From positions 186,001-250,000 of the forward strand of contig NZ_WBIQ01000002.1 of NCBI RefSeq assembly GCF_009749405.1: a stretch of 64,000 nucleotides of DNA, given 5' to 3'. A program made the translations under genes and the position numbers. Below are positions 57,026 through 64,000 of the stretch, piece after piece; the stretch's first letter is position 1; each line of letters begins with the position of its first letter. The notes below the pieces were generated by a model. The model made no database searches. It was not told where the DNA came from and worked only from the letters and a program-made list of their open reading frames with translations. This DNA is from Agromyces lapidis. GTDB taxonomy: Bacteria > Actinomycetota > Actinomycetes > Actinomycetales > Microbacteriaceae.

Positions 57026-58260
57026 TGCGCATCGTGATCTGCCCGCATTCGCTCGAGCTCGGGGGAAGCCAGCGGAACGCGATCGACCTCGCGACCGCGT
57101 TCGTGCGACGCGGTCACGACGTGACGGTGTTCGGCCCGGACGGTGAGCTCGTCGAGGTGCTCGAGGCACGGGGCATCCCGTTCGTCGAAGCGCCGCGGCC
57201 GCGGATCAGACCGTCGTACGCCGTCATGGACGCCCTGTGCGAGCTCGTCGACCATTCGTTCGCCGACCTCGTGCACGCCTTCGAATGGCCGCCGATCACC
57301 GAGGCCGTGTACGGGCCGTACGCACGCCGGCGCATCCCGGTCGTCGGGACCGTCATGTCGATGTCGGTCGCCCCGTTCATTCCCGACCGGCTGCCGCTCA
57401 CGGTCGGGACGCGGCACCTCCTCGAGACCGAGTCGGGCGTGCGCCGGAGACTGCACCTGCTCGAGCCGCCCATCGACACCGCCCACGACCGTCCCCGCGA
57501 TGTCCGTGAGGCTCGCGCGAGCCTGTCGATCCCCGACGGCGAGCTCGTCCTCGTCATCGTGGCCCGCCTCGTCAGGGAACTGAAGCTGGAGGGCATCCTG
57601 AGCGCGATTGCCGCGGTCGGCGTGCTCGGGCGCGAGCGACCCGTCCGGCTGGTCGTGGCCGGCGACGGGCCCGAGTCGGAGGAGGTGACCGCCGCGGCCG
57701 CCGCGCAGAACGACCGCCTCGGCAGGCGCGCCGTCGTCCTGCTCGGCAATGTGCCCGACCCTCGCCAGGTCTACGCCGCCGCCGACGTCGTGCTCGGGAT
57801 GGGGGGCTCCGCGCTGCGCGGGATGGCATTCGCCAAGCCGGTGGTCGTCCAGGGCGAGCTCGGATTCTGGCGCACGCTGACGCCGGAGAGCGTCGATGGG
57901 TTCCTGGTCGACGGATGGTACGGCCGGGGCGAGGGCGACGACGGTGTCGGCGCGCTCCTCGGGGAGCTGGGCCCGCTGCTCGCCTCGGCCGCCACCCGCA
58001 GGGAGCTCGGTGAGTTCTCGCGGTCGGTGGTGGAGCGGCACTACAGCCTCGATGCGGCCGCGGATCGCATGGAGGAGCTCTACGTCGACGCCATCGTCAG
58101 GGGCCCGGAGATCGCGCGCTGGAGGCTGCTCCGGCCGTATCTCGCCGTCACGGCGTACGACCTCGACCGCAAGGTCCGCCGCCGGTTCGGCGCCGGCGTC
58201 GCCCGTGACGACTTCAACGCCCGCCCTGCGATCCGCGCGGCGCGCGAGGTGGCGCCATGA
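57025..58260 (+). CDS. Glycosyltransferase family 4
   Basis: A 411-residue GT-B transferase: VICPHSLELGGSQRNAIDLA is the N-terminal Rossmann start with the G-G-S-Q-x-N donor loop, and VVAGDGPESEEV, GMGGSALRGMAFAKPVV the C-terminal donor-site region (the usual E-x-x-x-x-x-x-E is only partly kept). Adds a sugar to the growing lipid-linked repeat in the cytosol. A C-terminal Arg-rich tail (about 370-411) may lie at the membrane. TGATG overlap with the giant protein and ATGA overlap with the flippase gene. Confidence 0.92.
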
Positions 58261-59747
58261 CCGACCCGGCGGAAGGCGAACTTGAATCGGCGATCGGCCG
58301 CGGCCTCGCCTGGAGCCTCGTCAACACCGCGACCGCCCGCCTCGGCTCGTTCCTCACGGGCATCGTGCTCGCCCGGATCATCGCGCCCGAGGCGTTCGGG
58401 GTGTACGCCGTCGCCCTGGTGGCGCTCAACGTGCTGCTCAGTGCGAACGAGCTCGGCGTCAGCGTCGCGCTGGTGCGCCATCCCGGCAACGTCGACCGGA
58501 TCGCCCCCACGGTGGCGACCCTCTCCATGGCCTCCAGCCTCGTCCTGTTCCTCGGGGCGCTCCTGGTGGCCGGCCCGTTCGCCGCGGCGCTCGGCGCGCC
58601 CGAGGCGACCGGTGTCGTCCAGGTGATGAGCGTCGCCGTGCTCCTCGACGGCATCGCGGCCGTCCCGAACGCGATGCTCACCCGGGCGTTCGCGCAGCGC
58701 GTGCGGCTCAGGATCGACCTCATCGCCTTCGCCGTGAGCACCCCGGTGACGATCGGGCTCGCGCTCGCCGGATTCGGCGTCTGGAGCCTCGCATGGGGTG
58801 CCGTCGTCGGGAACGCGACCGCTGCGCTCCTCGCCCTCGTGTGGACGCCGAAGCGCTACGGCCTCGGATTCGATCGGGCGGTCGCGGCCGAGGTACTGCG
58901 GTTCGGGCTTCCGCTCGCGGGGTCGAGCCTGCTGCTGCTCGTGCTCGTGAACGTGGACTTCGCGGTCGTCGGCCGAGTGCTCGGCACCGAGGAGCTCGGG
59001 TTCTACTTCATGGCGTTCAATCTCGCAGCTTGGCCGCTGATGCTCGTCTCCTCGATCGTGCGCCGCATCACGACGGCGAGCTACGCCCGCATGAGCGACC
59101 GGGGCGACGGCGGCGAGACCTTCCGTGCCTCGCTGCGGCTGGTCATGGGGGTCGCAGTGCTCCTCTGCACGCTGCTGGCCGTCTACGCACCGGCGATCGT
59201 CGTCTTCCTCTACGGCGAGCGATGGCGTCCTGCGGCCGCGGCGATCCCCGCTCTCGTCGTGCTGAGCCTCGGGCGGATCATCGTCGAACTGTCGTACGAC
59301 TTCCTCTCGGCCATCGGCCGGACCATCGGGACGATGTGGCTGCACGCCGCCTGGCTCGTGGTGCTCGTGCCCGCGCTGTGGCTGGGCGCCGAGCTCCTCG
59401 GGATCCGCGGGGTGGCCGTGGCGCATGCCGTCGTCGTCGTCGCGGTCGTGCTGCCCGGGGTCGGGATCGTGCTGCGACGAAGCGGTGTGCCGATCCTCCC
59501 GCTCCTGCGCGACCTCCTGCTCCCGGTCACGGGGGCCGCGGCCGTGGCGGTCACCGCGTGGCTCCTGACCTCGACGCTGGAGGAGGGGTTCCTGCTGCTT
59601 GCGGTGGGCGGGGTGGTCGGCGGACTCGCCTACGCGGCGATCGTCGGCCCATGGTGGCTCAGGACGGGCCGGACGTTCGCCGGCCGGCCGGCCGGCCCGC
59701 CGCGCGCTCGCCCGCCGCGCTCGCGGAGGGCCCGATCGGGGCGCTGA
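58257..59747 (+). CDS. Polysaccharide flippase (Wzx-like, MOP family)
   Basis: A 496-residue membrane protein with 12-14 helices of the polysaccharide-synthesis/MOP family: SLVNTATARLGSFLTGIVLA, APEAFGVYAVALVAL and LPLAGSSLLLLVLVNVDFAVVG. It moves lipid-linked repeats across the membrane. The C-terminal 25 residues are Arg/Pro-rich and lie within 89 bases of tail-to-tail overlap with the ligase gene. ATGA overlap links it to the upstream glycosyltransferase. Confidence 0.92.
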   Translation: MTDPAEGELESAIGRGLAWSLVNTATARLGSFLTGIVLARIIAPEAFGVYAVALVALNVLLSANELGVSVALVRHPGNVDRIAPTVATLSMASSLVLFLGALLVAGPFAAALGAPEATGVVQVMSVAVLLDGIAAVPNAMLTRAFAQRVRLRIDLIAFAVSTPVTIGLALAGFGVWSLAWGAVVGNATAALLALVWTPKRYGLGFDRAVAAEVLRFGLPLAGSSLLLLVLVNVDFAVVGRVLGTEELGFYFMAFNLAAWPLMLVSSIVRRITTASYARMSDRGDGGETFRASLRLVMGVAVLLCTLLAVYAPAIVVFLYGERWRPAAAAIPALVVLSLGRIIVELSYDFLSAIGRTIGTMWLHAAWLVVLVPALWLGAELLGIRGVAVAHAVVVVAVVLPGVGIVLRRSGVPILPLLRDLLLPVTGAAAVAVTAWLLTSTLEEGFLLLAVGGVVGGLAYAAIVGPWWLRTGRTFAGRPAGPPRARPPRSRRARSGR

Positions 59748-61080
59748 GCAGGCTCTCCTGCCGCATCGTGTTCGAGAGGGCGCCGATCGCGCCGATCCCG
59801 AGGAACAGCGCGGCGGTCACCTGCGGGAACCCGAAGGCGTCGAAGGTCGCGAACCCGCAGGCGGCCGCGGCGACGAGTGCGAGGAGCGCCTGCGCGAGGC
59901 TCCGGGTGCGCGGATCGGCGCTTCCCCGTCGGCTGAGGACGGCGGTGCGCATCACGACGACGAGGAGGCCGACGAATGCCGCCGTGCCGATGACTCCGAG
60001 CTCGATCAGCAGTCCGAGGTACTGGTTGTCGAGGATCCGGTACTGGGGGAGGAACGTCGAGAAGCCCCGGCCGAAGAACGGATGCTTCTCGATGAACTCC
60101 CATGCGAGCGCGTAGCTGTCGGTGCGCGAGCGCGCACTCCCGTCATCGGAGATTCCCGTGAACAGCCGGGTCAGCGTCCCGAGCATTCCGGGGATCGCGA
60201 CGTAGACGAACACGAGCAGGGCGCCGATCGCCCCGTAGGCGACCCTCCGTCGGACGCGCGGCCACGTCGGCAGGACGATCACGAGCACGACGACGACGGC
60301 GAGCACCGCCGAACGCGACACCGTGATGGGCACCGCGATGGCGATCGCGGCGACTGGAAACCAGCGCAGGACGAGACTGCGATGCGTGTCGAGGATCGCG
60401 AAGTGGAGTGCGAGCGGGAGGACCATCGAGAGCAGCACGCCGAACTCGAGCGGATGGATCGAGGTGCCGGCGGCACGGTTGAAGCCGCCGCGGTCGTAGA
60501 CGCTCGTGAGGTCGGTGTTCGGCGACAGGCCCGGGATCTGGATGACGTCGACGAGTGCGGCGCCGGTCGCGAACTGGAGGATGCCGATCACCCCGACGAC
60601 GCCGCCGAGGAAGACCAGCAGACGCAGCGGCGACTCCATCCGGCGAAGGCCGACGAGCCCGTCCGAGGCGAGCAGCGCGACGCCGAGCAGCGACGCGATC
60701 TGCAGCAGTCCGCGGTCCGCCCCGCTCAGCTCGAGCGCCTCGATCGGGCGGGTGGTCGCGGCGACGTAGCTGGCGAGCACGGCGACGGCGAAGACGAGCA
60801 GTGCACGGCGAACCGGCTGCGCGGGGGCGAGCGTCGCCGAGCTGCGATTGAGCTGCGCTCCGATCCACCAGACGAGCGCGATCAGGCCGATGACCGACGA
60901 CGGCTGGCCGGCGGCGCCGAGTGCGGGGATCGTGAGGTTCGAGGGCAGCGCCATCACCGCCACGACGTACGCGCCGAAGAACCATCCGGCATCGAGGCCG
61001 CCTCGCGGCTCGGCCTCGGAGCGGAAGTACCCCGCCGCCGGGAGGGCCTCGGCGTGGTGCGCGCGATCCGTCGCGGTCAC
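59659..61080 (-). CDS. O-antigen ligase/polymerase (Wzy_C) family protein
   Basis: A 473-residue membrane protein with about 11-12 helices and the Wzy_C-type periplasmic loop: ISVYDRGGFNRAAGTSIHP region, SRSAVLAVVVVLVIVLPT and GRGFSTFLPQYRILDNQYLG. It either polymerises repeat units (Wzy) or ligates them to an acceptor. GTG at 61080 was chosen, four bases after the Wzz stop; a 33-residue His/Pro/Arg-rich extension would overlap that gene. The 3' end overlaps the flippase gene by 89 bases. Confidence 0.88.
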   Translation of the reverse strand: MTATDRAHHAEALPAAGYFRSEAEPRGGLDAGWFFGAYVVAVMALPSNLTIPALGAAGQPSSVIGLIALVWWIGAQLNRSSATLAPAQPVRRALLVFAVAVLASYVAATTRPIEALELSGADRGLLQIASLLGVALLASDGLVGLRRMESPLRLLVFLGGVVGVIGILQFATGAALVDVIQIPGLSPNTDLTSVYDRGGFNRAAGTSIHPLEFGVLLSMVLPLALHFAILDTHRSLVLRWFPVAAIAIAVPITVSRSAVLAVVVVLVIVLPTWPRVRRRVAYGAIGALLVFVYVAIPGMLGTLTRLFTGISDDGSARSRTDSYALAWEFIEKHPFFGRGFSTFLPQYRILDNQYLGLLIELGVIGTAAFVGLLVVVMRTAVLSRRGSADPRTRSLAQALLALVAAAACGFATFDAFGFPQVTAALFLGIGAIGALSNTMRQESLLSAPIGPSASAAGERAAGRPAGRRTSGPS

Positions 61081-61084
61081 GCGG

Positions 61085-62071
61085 TCACCGCCCGGGTGCG
61101 AGTGACGGTGCGCCGGGCTCCGGTGCCTCGGACTCGGCCGCTGACTCGGACTCGGAGTCGTCGGCCTCGGCGTCGACACCGGGCTCGTCGATGTCGGGCT
61201 CGTCGGAGTCGGTTTCGCCGACCTCCGCCTCGACCTCGGCTTCCGCCTCGACCTCGGCTTCCGCCTCGGGCGCGTCGACGTCCACGTCGACGTGGTCGGG
61301 TTCCTCGGCGTCGGGTGCGCGGGCAGGCGGACCCTCGGCCGCCGAACGGTCGTCGGCGGAGACCTCCGCGGGGTCGACGGACGCCTCCGCCGCCCAGGGG
61401 GCGCTCGTCGTCTCCGACCGCGTCTCGGCAGCCATCGCGGCCGCGGCGCGCGAGGCGCGGTGGCGCCGGATGATCGCGTCGATCGACACGGCGACGAGCA
61501 GCGTGAGGGCGATGCCCCCGGCGCCGACGATGATGAGCGCGCGAGCCGTGTCGGCGTAGTTCGGCACCGCGATCGTGTTGTCGGTCACCGTCATCACGCG
61601 GAGCTGGAACGCGTCGGCGGCGTCGACGGAGGCCTGCAGTTCGCCGAGCCTGGTCGTGCCGACGTCGAGCAGTTCGGCGAGCGCGGCTCGCGCAGCCTCC
61701 TCGCTCCGTGCGTTCACCGCGAACTCGAGCACCGAGCCGGACACGCTCGCGTCCTCCTGGACCGTGTACTCGATCCCCGACCCCTCCGGTGCGATCAGCT
61801 CGGCGGTGCGGGTGTCGCTCAGCGAGTTGGCGAGCACGCCCGCGGCGACGTCGAGTCCGCCGAGATCGAGGAACGGGTTCTGCACCGGCTTCGTCTCCCC
61901 GCTCGGGGTCACCGCATTCGCCGGGGGGAGGAGCAGCACCGAGGCCGTCAGATCGTAGGTCACCGGAACGTACCTCGGGACGAGCAGCATCAGCCCGACC
62001 GTGGCGATGAGGCCGATGAGGACGATGTACCACCGTCGACCGGCCGCCCGCAGCAGTTCGCCGAGTTCCAC
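61085..62071 (-). CDS. Wzz-like chain-length protein with acidic C-terminal tail
   Basis: A 328-residue protein with the Wzz N-terminal helix (GRRWYIVLIGLIATVGLMLL, about 10-30), a periplasmic domain and a second helix (about 190-215, ALIIVGAGGIALTLLVAVSI). Beyond it a 110-residue cytosolic tail is extremely Glu/Asp/Ala/Ser-rich (EAEVEAEAEVEAEV, DDSESESAAE). No Walker motif, so no tyrosine-kinase domain. GTG at 62071 is favoured, with GGGGGTGG nearby; an 18-residue ATG extension to 62125 is possible. It forms an operon with the ligase. Confidence 0.85.
   Translation of the reverse strand: MELGELLRAAGRRWYIVLIGLIATVGLMLLVPRYVPVTYDLTASVLLLPPANAVTPSGETKPVQNPFLDLGGLDVAAGVLANSLSDTRTAELIAPEGSGIEYTVQEDASVSGSVLEFAVNARSEEAARAALAELLDVGTTRLGELQASVDAADAFQLRVMTVTDNTIAVPNYADTARALIIVGAGGIALTLLVAVSIDAIIRRHRASRAAAAMAAETRSETTSAPWAAEASVDPAEVSADDRSAAEGPPARAPDAEEPDHVDVDVDAPEAEAEVEAEAEVEAEVGETDSDEPDIDEPGVDAEADDSESESAAESEAPEPGAPSLAPGR
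61233..61268. repeat. 18-bp tandem repeat in the acidic tail
   Basis: ACCTCGGCTTCCGCCTCG at 61233-61250 and 61251-61268, exact. On the minus strand it encodes the EAEAEV repeats of the Wzz-like tail and is in frame. Confidence 0.9.
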
Positions 62072-62105
62072 ACCACCCCCACGATTTCGTGTCGATGTAC
62101 TGTTG

Positions 62106-62125
62106 AGTATATGAGGTGCCCTCAT
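62106..62125. promoter_or_regulatory. Divergent promoter region with palindrome between two Wzz-like genes
   Basis: Minus-strand -10-like TATACT (complement of 62106-62111) next to the inverted repeat ATGAGG-TGC-CCTCAT (62111-62125). It is the only AT-rich patch in the 86-base gap, so it is the likely site for control of both divergent genes. The -35 elements are not clear. Confidence 0.5.
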
Positions 62126-62157
62126 GTCGAGTGGAGCCCCGTCTCCGGGGGGCGACG

Positions 62158-62811
62158 ATGACGGTGTGGGACCTCGTCGCGCGGCTCGGGCGGCGCTGGT
62201 ACGTCCTCGTCGCCGGGGTGCTCCTGACGGGCCTGGCGCTGGTCGTCGTGCTCTCGGTGACGCCGACCTACTTCGCGCACGTGCATGTCGTCTTCGTTCC
62301 GCCGGCCTCGAGCGAGCAGAACATCCTCGTCAGGCCCACGGATTCGCTCGTGAATCTCGCCGGGGTCGTCGCGCGGTCGGTCCAGTCCGGGGGCAGCGCC
62401 CAGCCCGTCTCGGCCGAGGTGACGCTGCTCGGGGAGGGCGAGACCGAGGGCTTCCTCGTCAGGCAGCCCAACCGCGGCGGGCAGTGGCAGTACGAGTTCG
62501 TCGAGCCGGTGATCGACGTTCAGGCCGTCGGGGCGACGCCGGACGAGGCGATGGCGAGCCTCGACCGGGCGCTCGCCGAGATCGACGCCGCGACCACCGA
62601 GCTGCAGGACGCGCAGGGCGTGCCGGAGTCGGCGCGGGTCGTCACCACCCTGAATCCGTCGACGCCCCAGCTCGAGAGCCAGTCGGGGAGCCGGGTGAGA
62701 GCGGTCACCGCGACCGTGCTGATCGGGGTCATCCTCACGCTCTCGGCCGCGGGACTCGGCGGGGCGGTGCCCCGCCGGCTCGGGGCGAAGTCGTCAGCCC
62801 GGGGAGCCTGA
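62158..62811 (+). CDS. Wzz-like protein, short form
   Basis: A 217-residue protein with an N-terminal helix (ARLGRRWYVLVAGVLLTGLA, about 8-32) and a C-terminal helix (about 185-205, TATVLIGVILTLSAAGLGG), and an extracytosolic domain between. It is related to the neighbouring Wzz-like protein in the first helix (GRRWYV versus GRRWYI) but lacks the acidic tail. Such Wzz/capsule proteins set polymer length. GGGGGG lies five bases before the ATG. Its 3' end overlaps the next gene by 18 bases. Confidence 0.82.
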   Translation: MTVWDLVARLGRRWYVLVAGVLLTGLALVVVLSVTPTYFAHVHVVFVPPASSEQNILVRPTDSLVNLAGVVARSVQSGGSAQPVSAEVTLLGEGETEGFLVRQPNRGGQWQYEFVEPVIDVQAVGATPDEAMASLDRALAEIDAATTELQDAQGVPESARVVTTLNPSTPQLESQSGSRVRAVTATVLIGVILTLSAAGLGGAVPRRLGAKSSARGA

Positions 62812-63972
62812 GTTCGCGGTGATGAGCGCCGCGAAGTCGTTCGCGCGCTCGGCCCAGCTCTGCGTACGCGCATAGGCGGTGCGCCGGGCGGCCGCCTCCG
62901 GGTCGGGCGGCGCCTCGAGGGCTTCGACGGTCAGCTCGCCGAACGCGGCGGGGTCGGCTGCGATCCGCACGAGTCCGTCGGGGATCACGCGCGAGGCGGG
63001 CAGGTCGCTCACCACGGCGGGTCGTCCGGCCGCGAGGTACTCGAGGGTCTTCAGCGGATGGCTCGCCCGATTGAAGGCGCTGTCGGCGTACGGGGTCAGA
63101 CCGACGGAGATCCGCCGCAGATAGGACGGGAGGCGTTCGAACGGTTGCGGTCCGACCCACTGCACGTTCGGCCGTGCGAAGAGGGCCCCGACCCGCTCGA
63201 GGTCGAACGTGAGCTGCCGCGGACCGACGACGAGGAGCGACGCCCCCGCGTCGGCGACGGCCTCGAGCATCGCCAGGTCGATCCGATCGGAGAGATGTCC
63301 GACGAATCCCGCGATCGGCTCGGGGAGGACGACATCGGTGGCCGCCTCCGCCGTGTCGACCGCCGCGAACAGCTCGGTGTCGCAGCCGTTGCCGATCACC
63401 TCGACGGGCCGCCCCGGCGCCTCCCAGCGATTCGCGATGACGTCGGAGACGGCGACGACGACGTCGGCGAGTTCGAGCTGGCGCGCCTCCCGCCGGCGCA
63501 GCCACGATTCGGAGATGCGGAGGATCCCCGCCCCGGCCGTCCAGTCGTCGGTTCCGTAGAGGATGCGGAGATCGGCGGGGCACGCGCCGAACACGTCGTC
63601 GAGGGATGCCACGACGAAGGCGCGCGGGCGGGCGCCGAGCCGCGCGACGGCGTGGGCGATCGCGCGCCGCGTCGCCCATTCGCCGGCCTCCCGCAGGCCC
63701 GGCCGCGAGATCCCCGGAAGCGTGACGGGCGTCAGCCGGGCGAGGCCGGGGGCGAGTCGCCGCAGGCGCGGCCCGCCGCCCTCGCGCCGGAGCCCCGGCT
63801 TGCGCAGCGGCGTGAGCATCGACATCGGCGGGTCGACGAACAGCACGGGCATGAGGCGCGAGAGATGGATCGCGAGGTGCTTCTCCGACAGCCACGTGTC
63901 GTCCCAGGAGGTGCCGGAGGCGATGACGACCAGCCCGTCCCACGACTGGTCGTCGAGCCCGTCGCCGCTCAT
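62794..63972 (-). CDS. Glycosyltransferase (GT-B, TuaH/GT4-like)
   Basis: A 392-residue GT-B protein: WDGLVVIASGTSWDDTWLSE at the N-terminus, ILYGTDDWTAG, VEVIGNGCDTELF, GFVGHLSDRIDLAM and the C-terminal SHPLKTLEYLAAGRPAVVSD, with the K-x-x-E-Y donor-site motif. Likely adds a sugar of the same polymer. It is on the minus strand with a probable upstream gene overlapping its start by ATGA, so it continues an operon beyond the window. Confidence 0.9.
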   Translation of the reverse strand: MSGDGLDDQSWDGLVVIASGTSWDDTWLSEKHLAIHLSRLMPVLFVDPPMSMLTPLRKPGLRREGGGPRLRRLAPGLARLTPVTLPGISRPGLREAGEWATRRAIAHAVARLGARPRAFVVASLDDVFGACPADLRILYGTDDWTAGAGILRISESWLRRREARQLELADVVVAVSDVIANRWEAPGRPVEVIGNGCDTELFAAVDTAEAATDVVLPEPIAGFVGHLSDRIDLAMLEAVADAGASLLVVGPRQLTFDLERVGALFARPNVQWVGPQPFERLPSYLRRISVGLTPYADSAFNRASHPLKTLEYLAAGRPAVVSDLPASRVIPDGLVRIAADPAAFGELTVEALEAPPDPEAAARRTAYARTQSWAERANDFAALITANSGSPG

Positions 63973-64000
63973 GCCGTCCGACTCGTGTCGTCGCGGAGCC
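63969..64000 (-). CDS. 3' end of an upstream gene at the window edge (partial)
   Basis: In the third minus frame the last codons read LRDDTSRTA then TGA, the stop overlapping the glycosyltransferase ATG as ATGA. Ten codons are too few to name a product, but the overlap fits the coupled style of the locus. Confidence 0.4.
   Translation of the reverse strand, partial: LRDDTSRTA

Overview
The window is chromosomal DNA of a high-GC actinobacterium. GC-rich third codon positions, many leaderless genes, GTG starts and gene content (phosphoketolase, actinobacterial malate dehydrogenase, DUF2510, LGFP repeats, SHOCT, DUF3516-type helicase) fit the family Microbacteriaceae; the genus is not fixed by what I can see (Agromyces- or Microbacterium-like is a guess). 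No rRNA, tRNA, insertion sequence, prophage or CRISPR array was recognised.

Left part (1-41774) is mostly ordinary chromosome. It holds a muropeptide-recycling pair (murQ and an RpiR/MurR regulator), a GCS2 carboxylate-amine ligase, two cold-shock genes with matching structured leaders, small regulator-plus-effector units (MFS-AKR facing MarR; ArsR-SRPBCC-VOC with a clear promoter and operator), xfp phosphoketolase, two helicases (Ski2/DUF3516 type and RecQ), a 1425-residue secreted nuclease/5'-nucleotidase behind a probable PHO box, a tandem-TetR regulator near a family-3 glycoside hydrolase, an acyl-CoA oxidase-like flavoenzyme, malate dehydrogenase and several hydrolases and peptidases.

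Right part (41909-64000) is a surface- or exopolysaccharide locus: epimerases/dehydratases, two DegT aminotransferases, a glucose-1-phosphate cytidylyltransferase, a UDP-glucose dehydrogenase, an RmlC-like epimerase, a Gfo/Idh oxidoreductase, a NeuD-like acetyltransferase, two glycosyltransferases, a Wzx-type flippase, an O-antigen ligase/polymerase and two Wzz-like proteins without a kinase domain. No initiating sugar-phosphate transferase is in the window. From 45937 to 59747 the + strand genes mostly overlap by 1-4 bases, so they are probably translated in a coupled way and in fixed order.

The most unusual item is a 1515-residue secreted protein (52478-57025) inside that coupled chain. It has a dimethylformamidase-beta-like N-terminal domain, three Ig-like domains and four DUF4082 domains, the last behind a Pro-Thr linker. 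It lies between an acetyltransferase and a glycosyltransferase, so it is probably made with the polymer and may act on or bind it outside the cell. Other noteworthy points are the paired hairpins in both csp leaders, a predicted 11-codon leaderless leader ORF, shared motifs around the tandem-TetR/GH3 region, and an 89-base tail-to-tail overlap of flippase and ligase genes.
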